64,000 nucleotides of DNA from Platerodrilus igneus (taxonomy: Eukaryota > Arthropoda > Insecta > Coleoptera > Lycidae). Under the pieces are notes generated by a model. The model searched no databases. It was not told the DNA's origin and saw nothing but the letters and a program-made list of their open reading frames with translations. The first letter of the stretch is position 1, and every line of letters begins with the position of its first letter. The translations under genes and the position numbers were made by a program. Where the stretch lies: assembly GCA_036346225.1 (NCBI GenBank), contig JARFIW010000999.1, positions 7,051,001-7,115,000 on the forward strand, in the 5' to 3' direction. Shown in pieces: positions 31,121 to 41,205 of this stretch.

Positions 31121-32449
31121 CATTGTAATGGTATTACATTGGAGGTAAATTGTCAGCATCTAGCAGTAAAATATAAAGAACTCAAAAAGAATTTTGGAAC
31201 TATACAGAAGGATCAAATTGAAGAAAAGTGGATAGCCGACAAATTAGCATTATTACAAAATGAGGCGAACAAGGTTCAAGAACGAGGAGGATGGTTTCAA
31301 CAATATAAGGGCATTTTATTCAGGCAAGGTAATGCTGAGTCACCCGGGTGGAAACTCTGTGTACCGCGAACTCAGATAATTGATTTAATTTTGCAGCAAC
31401 ATGTCGAAGGTGGACATTTTGGTTACAAAAAAGTATATGCCCAAATGAAAGATAATTTCTGGTGGCCCAAAATGTATCACAATATCCGTCAGGTTATTCG
31501 CACATGTGAAATATGCCAAAGGGCGAAGGTGTGTAAACGTACGGTAGGTATGGTTAACACAGTAACCTCTCGGTATCCAGGAGAACTAATCTGTTTGGAC
31601 TTAATGGGGCCATGACCTACTTCACGGGGGGGTGTGGCCTATCTTTTAGTTATAGTCGATTCATTTACAAGGTTTGTAAAGCTGTATGCGTTAAAAAAGG
31701 CCTCAACGAAGGCAATCTTGAACCGGTTAATTAAGGAATATTTTGATAAAGTCCAAATACCTAAAGCCATTTTAACGGATAATGGAACCCAATTCCGCTC
31801 CAAGTTGTGGGCTAAGGAACTTGGCCAGAGTAATATCAAAATGAAGTTTACCTCGGTGTATTTTCCTGAGGGGAACAAAACAGAACGAATCAACAAGGAA
31901 ATTGGTCGGTTATTACGTTCATATTGTTTTGATAAGCACACAAAGTGGGCTTATTTCATTGAGATGGTGGAAAACCAAGTAAATCATGCGGTTCATAGTG
32001 TGACTGGATTTCCGCCCCTATTATTGCAATTTGGGAAAGGGGCAAATAGTGGTATTCATCAGGTGGTTGAATATCCAAAACCTATCGGAGATGAATTATC
32101 ACCACAGCAGGTGTTATATTTAGCGCAGAACCGAATTTTGACTAAAGCGTTAAAACGGAAGCATAAGTTAGAGAAAACAAACGACCCTACAGCATTTAAA
32201 ATTGGTGAAAAGGTACTAATACGCACCCATGCACTATCGTCAGCTCTTGAGTCGAGCATTGCCAAATTCTTCCTTGTATATGAAGGGCCATATATGATCA
32301 ATAAAATAGTGGGTGCAAATTCTTATGAATTAAGGGACGCTCGAGGAACTCTTAAGGGCACCCATAATATTAAATATTTGAAGCCTTATTATGCTCCTAT
32401 AGTTGATTTGGATTCCTTGGTGTTTTCGCATAGTAAGAAACTTAATTAG
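31121..32449 (+). pseudogene. Integrase of the Ty3/gypsy element
   Basis: The zinc domain is H-x-E-GGHFGYKK ... CEICQRAK (HHCC). The core has LLVIVDSFTRFV, AILTDNGTQFRS and EGNKTERINKEIGRLLR, giving D, D and E. A C-terminal region follows with FKIGEKVLIR and GPYMINKIVGANSYELRD. A TGA at 31613-31615 (GP-stop-PTSRGG) splits it in frame. It ends with TAG at 32447. Confidence 0.85.
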
Positions 32450-32618
32450 GAAAAAAGTATTCGTAGAAATTTAAGAGTGTTTTAGAGGAGTACATTCACA
32501 ATGTCTCTGCTATGCTGTTGTTTTGCTCATTAAGTGTCTAACAATATAAAAAAAAATTAAGTAGCATAAGATTAGATTGTAAGTTTGTTAAAAGCTTTAC
32601 ATATACTATGTGATACTT

Positions 32619-32632
32619 TTAAGGGGGGGTGA
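32619..32632 (+). promoter_or_regulatory. Polypurine tract
   Basis: AAGGGGGGGTGA lies directly before the 3' LTR, the expected plus-strand priming site. Confidence 0.75.
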
Positions 32633-32974
32633 TGTGGTGCTGCTGGTTTATTGTAAACTGTGCGGTAGTGATGTGGATTTGAATGCGAATACACTCGCCG
32701 GTAAGGTAGGAAACGGGAGAGCGTCGACGAGCTTTAAATAACCTATAGAATTAATTAGGTAATAGCAGCGGTGGACGATACCACAAAAACAAAGCTGTCT
32801 GTAGTTGGTATGGTCAAAAGAAAATTAAATGTTAAGTTGGCATAATTTATATAAAACTGTTTTTATCCAATTCCAGTTTTAACCTACACCGAGATTGTGA
32901 AATTCAGAAAATAAAGTATTATATGTGTTGAAAATTAATTGCTTTACTTGTAGTCTGACGAGGGGATCACCTCA
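32633..32974 (+). repeat. 3' LTR of the Ty3/gypsy element
   Basis: 342 bp. It matches 27523-27871 except for a 7-bp deletion and about six substitutions, and is followed by the duplicated ACTT. Confidence 0.95.
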
Positions 32975-33070
32975 ACTTGAATAATTAACTAGTTTTTACG
33001 GATTTCCTTTTTAGAAAAAATTTATTCCCTTAGAAACTATTATTGTCAATTTACTTTAAACTTATCTCGG

Positions 33071-34600
33071 TATATTTATTGCTTAAATACAGAAGCATGA
33101 TAAATTCATTACATCTTAAGTCTCTCAAAACAATCTTCGAACCTGAATCACGCAGTATCCAACCTGCGTCGAGTCAAAACGACAGACGTCTGCAATTAAA
33201 GGCCGTACTAGCACAGGAAGCTGAGGAACAATTAATTTCTCGTACACAAACTTCAGATCTATCACAAAATACCTTTGAGATCAAACAATCTCTAGATGAT
33301 ATCAATAATATAGTTTATAGAACAAATGCAGTAGCTTCTGATTTAGAATTAAAACCTATCAAATCTCGTATAATACATATTGTAACGGGCTACTACTACC
33401 GCGTATCTTTAATTTAAAACAAGTAATAATAAAGGTCTTTATTACTCACTGTTTACAAGTCTAATTAACAGTATATGCCTTATTCATATATGTTTTCAGT
33501 CCACTTAACAATGAAGCACTATTACACTAATGAATTTACAAGCACTAATTTCTTCTTAAACTAACTTCTTTACCATAGATCCATTAATAACACTAACACA
33601 ACTATTTGTTTATACGCTTCTATTTATTTATGTATACTACAAGCTGCATGTACATTAGACACAGCATATAACATTTATGTATACCTCTAAAAGCTCAAAC
33701 TACTATTACTTTGCAACGTTATAATTTATATTAGACATTCTAGTATAGACTGACTCCTGCATTTCTTAGCGGCCTTATATATACTCTGAGTTAAAGATAT
33801 GATTCATCCTCTGGTACTTACTAGAAGCTTCCCGGTCCATGCGAGAATGAACAGTGCTGGCGGCGTTTTGTGTGTTTGATTGCTAGAAGCATTCTAGAAT
33901 CCTGGAAACTATGCAGACCCTACAACGCTTGTGTGTTTGACGGGTTGCCTAATAGTAGCTCGCAACAATATAAAGCAACGTCTAGACTTGTTATCATTAT
34001 TTAAGGATGAACAGGCTACTGAGACCAGGCAAACTTTCTTATCTGACCTTCTCTTAATTGAAGGAGTCATTCTCGAAAAACTTAACTCAGATTCAGATGT
34101 AAATTTGCCTTATGCTTTTCCTAACCTCACCATTTCGCAACCTGTTACCTCGTCACCGAAATCTATACCAGTTTATAAATGGGGTATTTCTTTGTGGAGT
34201 TTTGATTCGCAAATTTCTTTAATGTCATTTCTGGACCGCGTAAATGATTTTAAGATCTCACATAACTGTACATACCAAGATTTATTTGTCTCAGCGGGGG
34301 AATTATTTTCTGGCTCAGTTTTGCTTTGGCATAGAAATATACGAAACCAGTTTCTACCTGGGAAGAATTAGTTACTAGCTTAAAATGTGACTTCTTACCT
34401 CATGGCTATATAACTGATCTCTGGAATGAAATAAAAAATCGTACCCAGGGGGTTAACGAAAACGTAATCTCTTTTATCACCTCAATTGAAGCTTTATATA
34501 GCAGATTAGATAAAAAACCACCCGAACCCGAAATTATTGATCAAATTTTATGAAACCTAAATCCTTATTTCTCTGAACACTTAGCTTTACAACATACTTT
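33071..34600 (+). pseudogene. gag remnant of another LTR retrotransposon, split by an insertion
   Basis: The N-terminal part (33071-33380) has RLQLKAVLAQEAEEQLISRT. The C-terminal part (33960-34550) has KDEQATETRQTFLSDLLLIE, SIPVYKWGISLWSFDSQISL, SLMSFLDRVNDFKISHNC and, after a frameshift near 34355, STWEELVTSLKCDFLPHGYI and NVISFITSIEALYSRLD. This is the classic retrotransposon gag fold (KW-I-F-G-... W-E-L...F-P). No pol remains. Sequence at about 33381-33924 interrupts it. Confidence 0.65.
33381..33924. mobile_element. Insertion in the gag remnant, possible solo LTR
   Basis: About 544 bp beginning TGTAACGGGCTACTACTACC and ending CAGACCCTACA, so TG...CA termini are present. It has no coding potential. 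CTTATATATACTCTGAG at 33775 could be a TATA region and AATAATAAAG near 33425 a poly(A) signal. Matching target-site duplications were not found, so the limits are tentative. Confidence 0.4.
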
Positions 34601-34629
34601 TCTTATATTAATTTAAAAATTTATGCCGC

Positions 34630-36316
34630 AAAGAGGTACTAGAAATGGTAGGGGAAGAAAGAACTATGTAGAAAACAGTAAAAAATCGGAGAGATAGGAT
34701 GATAAGTCACATACTAAGACATGAGGGAATAGTGCGGAATATATTAGAAGCAGAGATTGGAAAAAAGAGAAGTGGAAGTAGACCTAGGTTAGACTACTGC
34801 ATACAGATAGTGAAAGATGTAGGCTGTAACAATTTCAGGGAAATGTGTAGGCTAGCTCAGAATAGAAATCAACGGAAGTACACTTCCAACCAGTTGCAAG
34901 ATGGAAAAACTAATGACAAAAATAATAACTGTACTTAAACATGGTGATTATTATAAACAACTACAGATATTAGTTTTGCAATACTCTCAACAAATGTTAA
35001 TTGTGCGAAAGTATTTACTTGAAAACTATTAATACGGCAAATGTCTTAGTGTTGGGGGATCCTTGACGGCCATAGACTGCTTAACCCCCTTCACAAACCA
35101 CTGAATCTGGGTGAAATAGGGCATATAATTAGAAAACAATAAAAGGGAATCGAGCTGTATGTAGGCTGTTGGAAGAATTGCAGGCAACTGGGTAGGCTAG
35201 CTCAGAACATAAATAAGCTGAGGTACAAGTCCAACCAGTGTCAAGACGTAAAACCCAATGACGAAAAAATAAGTACTCTTAAATCTGATGATTATTTTAA
35301 ACAACTATAGGTGTTGGTTGTGAAATATTTTCAACCAATGTTGATTGTGCGAAAAGATAAATTAGAAAAACTTTTAATTCGACAAAGGTTCAGGTGTTAG
35401 GGGAACTTGGCAGCCAAAGGCTGCTTACCCTCCTTCACATACCGTTCATTTACATTTCCAATGCTCCACCCGAAGGTACTACATTGGCCAGGAGGCGAGT
35501 TTTATGTTGCCTGGAAATTTAGAATTTTGCCGAACCCTTGCCGTTCCAGGCAAGGTAGGGATCTTTAACGTGCGTGACAACACTCACACACGGGACCTCC
35601 ATTTAACCTCTCATCCGAACGAGGGCGTAATATTTGTGAAAAATGCTCACCTGCCATTTTTCAAGCAGTCGGCCGTGTCGGGATTTGAACCCGGGACCTT
35701 GGGATCCGTAGTCTTACGCTTACTACATTGATCCACGGCGACGCCCCTCCCTCACATACCACTGAATATCGGGGAAATAAGGTATATAACTGTAAAACAA
35801 AAGAAGGTGATCGAACTGCATCAAACAAGAAAGAACAGCAGCTATGCTCAAAGACAACAAACATAGATACAGGAAGAAAACTGTTCAAAACATAGTGTGG
35901 AACATAGCACAGTACGTCTAGGAAATGGGGGCAGTAGGAAAAGCAGACAGAAGGAGGTAGAAGCCTTCTGGAATGTTGTGCTTCAAATGTATGAGGATGG
36001 TAGCATGAACAGACAAAGTTAATAACAAATAGGTTGTAGCTATAGAAGAGGAATAAAGATATCTGTGGAAAATGAAAAAAATAGGAGAAATAGAAGGACA
36101 GGATACGTTCTAAGGCATCTCTGGGGAATAGTATGGGATATACTACAAGCAGAGATAGAAAAAGAGAGGTAGAGGTAGACCGAGATCAAACTTTCGCACA
36201 CAGATAGTGATAGATGCAGACTGTGCAAATTTCAGGGAAATGTGTAGATTGGTTTAGACTAGGAGACAATGAAGATACGCGTCCAACCAGCTCTAGGACT
36301 GAAGACCTAATGATGA
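34630..36316 (+). mobile_element. 5'-truncated RTE-like LINE, 3' part only
   Basis: It shares with 62470-63933 the blocks GGAGAGATAGGATGATA, GCAGAGAT(A)GGAAAAA, AGTAGACCTAGGTTAGACTA, TTGGCAGCCA(C)AGG(C/T)TGCTTA and CCAACCAG. It ends in the same GATGATGATGATGA tail. It holds only the very end of ORF2 plus the long repeated 3' region. A SINE is inserted at 35444-35745. The open frame 34699-34938 covers the former ORF2 end (MISHILRHEGIVRNILEAEI). Confidence 0.8.
35444..35745 (-). mobile_element. tRNA-derived SINE with target-site duplication
   Basis: About 302 bp, flanked by CCTCCTTCACATACC (35429-35443) and CCTCCCTCACATACC (35746-35760). Read on the minus strand it opens with a tRNA-like head: an A-box-like TGGATCAATGTAGTAAGCG and a B box GGTCCCGGGTTCAAATCCCG. 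The body contains CCTCGTTCGGATGAGAGG and GGTCCCGTGTGTGAG and ends in ATGTAAATGAA. It interrupts the RTE-like 3' region, whose unbroken version is visible near 63370-63430. Transcription would be by RNA polymerase III, and mobilisation by a LINE in trans. Confidence 0.85.
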
Positions 36317-36605
36317 TGATGATAAATTTGGCATTACACTTTCCCATTGTTCTTGAATCATTTTAACAAGCAAACACTTTATAGTTTCATAGAGCAATTG
36401 AGTTTGCTAGCTTAGAAACAACTTTTTTGACACCATTTTTTTGTGACATATACTAATCCAGTTTAATTGACTGTGCAAATCTGTACGATCTGAGAAAGTG
36501 ATCAACGTGCAGCCCGTTATGAAAGTTGTCAAAATGTCTATTTTGCTAGTATTTAGTATGGCACAGTCAAGACCCAAACGCCTATAATTAACTAAAACAA
36601 CTTAC

Positions 36606-36909
36606 CTAAAATGTTCATCACATTGCGAGTGTATTCGTCCAGGACCATTTGGCCATGTTTCTACTAATAAACTAATATTAAATGTTGGAGCTACCCAATC
36701 CGCATACAACTCTTTAGCAAACTTAGAGTTCTTTGCAAATGAGAAAAATCTTGTACCTTCTTTAGATATTAACATTTGCAAATGGTACCAAGGAGCTTGA
36801 TTTATTGTGACATCGTGAACTACCTCGTCCAGTTTTGGCAACCTAGATTTTAGATTCACAGGTATATTCTGGGAATAGATATTTGGCGTGTTATATTGTA
36901 ATTGGATTC
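36606..36909 (-). CDS. DNase II-like endonuclease, internal exon
   Basis: Acceptor TTATTTGCAG/GAATCC (36912..36910) and donor TTTTAG/GTAAGTTG. The exon encodes IQLQYNTPNIYSQNIP, then QAPWYHLQML, FFSFAKNSKFAKELYADWVA and LLVETWPNGPGRIHSQC. QAPWY, SFAK-x-x-K-x-x-x-(D/E)LY-DWVAP and LLVETW are strongly conserved DNase II blocks. The exon opens by completing a Gly codon from the previous exon and closes with AG, two bases of the Ser codon finished at 9550. Not interrupted by any stop. Confidence 0.9.
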
Positions 36910-36960
36910 CTGCAAATAATGCTTAAATATATTTTTGGCTTTTATATATTTTTGCTTTAC

Positions 36961-37198
36961 CGACTTTATTCAAATTATCCAAATCCAAACTTATGCACAA
37001 AAAGCTTTGTCCATAAACAAATCCACTCGAAGGATAATAATACGTATTGGCATTTATGGGAGGAAAATGTGGCACGGAATGTATTAACCAAAATCCACCA
37101 GTGTTGTCCCCAAGAACTAAACCCTTAGTATGGCCCTTCTTAAAGTTTATTGAACCATCTGGTGTCTCGTCATTGTAAAAAATATGTAGCGTTGATGG
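36961..37198 (-). CDS. DNase II-like endonuclease, exon with the HTKG active site
   Basis: Acceptor AACTTTTAG/CCATCA (37201..37199) and donor AAAGTCG/GTAAAGC (36960). It encodes LHIFYNDETPDGSI, KKGHTKGLVLGDNTGGFWLI, HSVPHFPPI and GFVYGQSFLCISL. GHTKG supplies the first catalytic histidine, and GFWL-HS-P-FPP and GQSFLC-S are family hallmarks. The following intron is 51 bp. About 80-100 residues (signal peptide, disulfide-bonded N-terminus, VDW-x-x-YK-P block) are expected upstream but were not found in the window. The enzyme would act in lysosomes or be secreted and cut DNA at acid pH. Confidence 0.9.
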
Positions 37199-38108
37199 CT
37201 AAAAGTTGACTTGCAATGAATAATTTATTAAATATTAGTTGTATTTGTTCGTAGTTTGCAAACAGAAAACAATCAATGATCGATTATGCCATTTTGGCAT
37301 CTACTCATGCTGGTTTATTTGTTATTCATAAAAGATAGCAAAAATTATGTAATCATAAACACATGATTTAAATATACCGGATATCCATTCTCAAAATTGA
37401 ATATAAGCAATTAACATGTATATTAATTTTTATACTTTTGCAATTGTTTTATAATAAAGCAGTTGTTAAGGCAGGATTCTAATTCTAGAAGCAGAGTTTC
37501 TACGCCAAATATAAAACACAGATTTTCAGCAAACGAATAGCTTTAGAAACCTTATTACGTAGTGATACATATAATTACTAAGATGTATCTGTAAGTAAAT
37601 ATCAAAACAATAAAAGCATATTTACAAATATAAATAGAGCTAATAGTTGTATAGCCATTAACAAAACAATATCCCTATTACTTTATAAGGGAAAGAAATA
37701 TGCACTGACCGGTTTCGACTTTCTTGGAGCATCGTCAGAGTAGACTAATGTCTAACCACCTTTGAAGTAATCGAAGCTATTACAATGATATAAGTTCGAA
37801 GGAACCTTTGTACTATGACAACAGTAAACAATATCACCATCAGATGGAAAACTCCAGCAGTTCACAATCTGAAACGTTTCAATAGGTCTTTAAAGGTAAT
37901 AAAAAATCTCGTTTTGCTGGCTTGATTTTTTAAAAATCTGACAGATGTAAATAATTTAAAAAGGGGTAGACATTCATGGTCAAATTGTAACTATTTAATC
38001 ATTATACTGTGTATTTAGAATTGCTTTATTTAATTGAATCAGCTAGTCGAGGCAAAGAAAATTATAAATTAACATTTCTACAAGTGCTTGAGTAAAAATG
38101 CATAAATC
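37199..38108. other. Upstream DNase II intron with a Penelope-like remnant
   Basis: AT-rich. The minus strand at 37745..37705 reads CTCTGACGATGCTCCAAGAA + AGTCGAAACCGGTCAGTGC. I know this kind of sequence from the hammerhead-derived ends of arthropod Penelope-like elements. The rest is unassigned. Confidence 0.35.
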
Positions 38109-38345
38109 ATAGCATAAATATGGTCCAAGCGTAGGGGCTTAATATAAAGGAAATATCACAGTAAATATGGTCCAAGCGTAGCGGCTAACAGGAGTAACAC
38201 AGCATAAATAGTACGAACAAGCCGTGGGGCGAGTTTTCACAGCATAAATATAGCTCGACCCAATTGTGAGGCTAAATGTTAATATAATAACAAAGGTTAT
38301 ATTTTTCTACAGGAGGTTAACACGGCATAAATATATGACGCTCAT
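38109..38345 (+). repeat. Short tandem repeat, 41-48-bp unit, primer-site-like
   Basis: Starts lie near 38109, 38157, 38198, 38239 and 38321. Each unit reads about CACAGCATAAATATGGTCCA + AGCGTGGGGCT. Compare TTTATGACGCCCAA..GTGGGGCTCG at other junctions in this region. The units look like an LTR end (CACAGCA) followed by a worn TGGCGCCCAA-type primer-binding site, repeated in tandem. A (TA)n run follows directly. Confidence 0.6.
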
Positions 38346-38347
38346 TT

Positions 38348-38349
<2 letters not shown>

Positions 38350-38383
<34 letters not shown>
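38350..38383. repeat. (TA)n microsatellite
   Basis: About 16 TA units. Further (TA)n runs at 39256-39326, 43384-43424, 44531-44580, 46961-46998, 49049-49104 and 51329-51373 mark the joins between repeat units in this region. Confidence 0.95.
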
Positions 38384-38384
<1 letters not shown>

Positions 38385-38556
38385 TTTGTATATAACATCG
38401 CTAACATTGCAATTGTGTTCTCGATTATATATTTTTATAACTACATTGTTTGTATTTCAATTCAAGTTAGTGATTATTCCTCATGATACATGCAAAATAC
38501 CACCTGTGGCTATCGTTATATCCTAGCATAACAATATACAATTTCTGATAATCTAT

Positions 38557-38585
38557 TTGATAATGGTCTCTTTGACCGAAACGCG
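38557..38585 (+). ncRNA. Degenerate hammerhead-ribozyme-like core, interrupted by a solo LTR
   Basis: TTGATAATGGTCTCTTTGAC + CGAAACGCG. A near-CUGAUGA word (TTGATAA) is followed by a stem-loop (GGTC-TCTTT-GACC) and GAAAC, the order of a hammerhead core. Such motifs are known in Penelope-like element ends. The solo LTR inserted right after GAAACGCG, and the rest (TCATAGC...) continues at 39146. TTGATAA departs from the catalytic consensus, so activity is unlikely. Confidence 0.35.
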
Positions 38586-39141
38586 AGTTATGTATCCCCC
38601 AATTACATATATATATTGATATATTGAATCTAATAGGAATTATTAGAAATTATTAAGTAAAAGTATAAGTTCAATGCAACATTGTAACACAAGGATAACC
38701 CAGAGAGGTTATCGACAGTTCATGTGAACGGACATGCAACTTTGCATCCGTGAGGGCAGTGATACTGCAGGTGGCAGGTCACAGGCGGTCAACAGACCGC
38801 AATTACTTAGAATTAAGTTGTTACATTGTATTAAAGTGTACAATTAAAGAGAAATGCAGACATGAGATCTGCAAGTTCTCACAGCCGTATGAGGGGCAGG
38901 TTATTATAAAAGGCCCGGGAGCTCAATGCCCGGCAGTCAGTCTTCGAACTCCATACTTCGTTGTTTGAGCTACTCAACCGAGTCAGTCTGCGTATTACAA
39001 CTTTTACATTGTTGTCTACATAGACTACTCACCTGTACAATTAATTTTTATAAGTTATTATGTACAAATTTTAGTAATAAAAATATTGTTAAAGTGTCAA
39101 AGCTTTTTAAAAAACCAGCTCCAAAGGCCCGAACTTTAACT
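38586..39141 (+). mobile_element. Solo LTR, errantivirus type
   Basis: 556 bp, from AGTTATGTATCCCCCAATTA to GCCCGAACTTTAACT, with the 4-bp duplication CGCG (38582-38585 and 39142-39145). It is nearly the reverse complement of the LTR at 53344-53878, so it is the same family. TTATTATAAAAGGCCCGGGA near 38901 looks like the TATA region, with an initiator-like CAGTCAGT near 38935. Confidence 0.9.
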
Positions 39142-39250
39142 CGCGTCATAGCAAAATATATTGATTTTTATACTACTACGATTCTTATGTTTCAAAGACT
39201 GGTTTATCTGACCAACTTCCAAGAATAAACCTCAATAATATTTATCTTCC

Positions 39251-39255
<5 letters not shown>

Positions 39256-39319
<64 letters not shown>

Positions 39320-39326
39320 ATATATT
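39256..39326. repeat. Long (TA)n microsatellite
   Basis: About 70 bases of TA repeats with one TTA interruption, at the left edge of an LTR-like unit beginning TTGCTGTGATTATTGG. Confidence 0.95.
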
Positions 39327-41205
39327 GCTGTGATTATTGGTTGTTTAGGGGTGTATTGTATAGCAAGGGTCGTGCAGTAACCATAAATTGCAATAGGAAG
39401 CAGAAAACTGCATTTATTTAACAAAAAATTAAGTAATTTGGATATTATGTAAATAGTAAGCATTTAACACCCTGTATATAGAGCATAATTAGTTTTAAAG
39501 ACGCAAATAAACACATCTTACAACAATAGAACGCATATTTAGCATAGAAATAGGTAATTAATACATTAGGTAAATAACAAGTATTCAATACTTGGTATAT
39601 AGAGCTTTATTAATTTTAAGCAATGCAAGTAACAATATCTTTCAGTAAAAGTACGCATACTTAGAGGAAAAGATAGTACATGTAATTAAAGACGCATTAA
39701 AAAGGGTTCTAATTAGTTATAATATAATACGGAGATAAGAGATAAAACTTAACGAACCCTTGTGTAAGTGCGTAGAAACAATCAACATTTTTGATAAGAA
39801 AATGCAATTCAAAAACGCATAAAATAGATGAAAGTAAAATTGAAATTACAACATGTATTTTTGTATAATATGGAAAACGCGATATCTACACAAAACAACG
39901 TATGGTTTAGATAACGAGGCATCTGTGGCAAATAACCATTACCCGGAAAACCGAATATATTACATCAGAAAACCACTTCAAGATGCAGGATACACAAAGA
40001 CCTGATTGGTTAAGATAGCGACAGACTTGTTGGAAACCCAACCCACATGCAAGTGGGATCAGCTTATATTTAACAAGCGAGCAATGATAAGACAGTTCAG
40101 TTTTAACTCAAAAGCGCAACGCTGAGCCACTCTGAATCAAAAAGTCACGCGTAATTTTAAATGTTTTATAAAATACATAGTGACAAATAAGTGCTACAAA
40201 TATGAAAATTTCTGTTGCCGTTTAACGTGAGTAGAATTTGGGGTAATTTATTTAAACTAATAATATAATAATAGGTCTCCTAATTGGGTGATAATAATTT
40301 CGAATGTGATGCTAATAATTCAAATCCTACTTGGGTGATAATAATTCCGAATGTAATAATCTGAATGGATGGATAATTCGAGTATACGATATAATAATTC
40401 TAATTGATGATAATCCTAGTTGGTTGATAATAAATCCTAATGGATGGTATAATAATTTAAATGCTTGGAAAATTCTAATTGATGGTATAACATTTCAAAT
40501 GTATGTATAATTCGAATATGGGAATATTTTAAATGGATTAGCGTAATACTTCAAATCAGCGTCGACGATTTTGGTACAATTTTGAGTTACAAGATTCATT
40601 GCAAATAAAACAAAGAAGCAAGAAGCAATTTATAGAAACCAAGGGGTTCAATTAAGCATAGCAGTAATAGGTCAGATCTAATTAGTTTTAAGATATTTTT
40701 TTTATTTAAATTTGAATACTGAATTTACGTAATTTATACAAGAGTGTAACGAAGTCAGCAACAAACTTTGAATACGTTAAAAGTACGTAATATTATAAAG
40801 GGGTTTAGAACGTTCTAGGTTTCTTTGATAAAAAGGGTAGTTTTTGGTGACTTTAGATTGATTGCAAAGCATATAAATTTTGGGATAAATAAGACTTATG
40901 ATATTGATTGATTGAAGGGTGTATTTTAATAATTTTCAAAACTTGTACATAATATTTCTTTTCATTATAGGAAATTAATTAACTTCGTTTTATAATTCAA
41001 ACAAATAGGTAATCATAAACGGGTGGAGAAAAAAAATTGATCATCGTAACGTTGTGCACTCTGTGTAGAATAATAAAAGCTAGCCGTGGCATAAAAATAA
41101 AAATTAGTAAGATTTAAATTTTATTAGAAAACACAGAGAGGTGGAGTTATAGAAAACGTCCATTGACACCGAGTATGTCGTTATCATATCAGCATATATA
41201 TATTA
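39327..41205 (+). repeat. LTR-like non-coding unit 1
   Basis: It begins TTGCTGTGATT after (TA)n. It shares with the other units CACCCTGTATATAGA (39468, compare 47052) and a promoter-like region (GGGATCAGCTTATATTTAAC near 40048). No gene. The internal part 40255-40540 is a degenerate repeat, listed separately. Limits are set by the (TA)n and by the next unit and are approximate. Confidence 0.45.
40255..40540 (+). repeat. Degenerate TAATAATTC-type repeat
   Basis: About ten loosely spaced blocks such as GATAATAATTCCGAATG, TGATGATAATCCTAGTTGG and GATGGTATAATAATTTAAAT. The approximate unit is 25-30 bases. Non-coding. Confidence 0.5.

Larger units (their letters stand above)
27523..32974 (+). mobile_element. 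Ty3/gypsy LTR retrotransposon, near complete but inactive
   Basis: The element is 5452 bp. Two LTRs (349 and 342 bp) start TGTGGTG and end CACCTCA, and ACTT is duplicated at 27519-27522 and 32975-32978. A TGGCGCC-type primer-binding site follows the left LTR and a G-rich purine tract precedes the right one. gag, protease, RT, RNase H and integrase are in Ty3/gypsy order on the plus strand, and there is no env. Several in-frame stops and shifts make it inactive. The LTRs differ by a 7-bp indel and about half a dozen substitutions, so insertion was fairly recent. Confidence 0.95.
9551..36605 (-). other. Giant 27-kb intron of the DNase II-like gene
   Basis: It is bounded by donor CATTTTAG/GTAAGTTG (36605) and acceptor CTAATTTTTAG (9551), reading on the minus strand. 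The flanking exons join in frame and recreate the expected DNase II order (GPG-x-x-x-x-x-C ... DHSKW) with no missing segment. The other two introns seen are 45 and 51 bp, so this one was inflated by insertions: a CR1-like LINE, a mariner element in a solo LTR, further LINE pieces, a Ty3/gypsy element and an RTE-like fragment with a SINE. Confidence 0.7.

Noticed and set aside
35661..35745. tRNA gene on the minus strand
   Set aside because: The B box is good, but the sequence does not close into a full cloverleaf and is fused to a SINE body with target-site duplications.
38109..38345. Regularly spaced short repeats, CRISPR-like at first sight
   Set aside because: Units vary, spacers are also related and the setting is an arthropod nuclear genome. 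They are degenerate tandem repeats at an LTR-like end.
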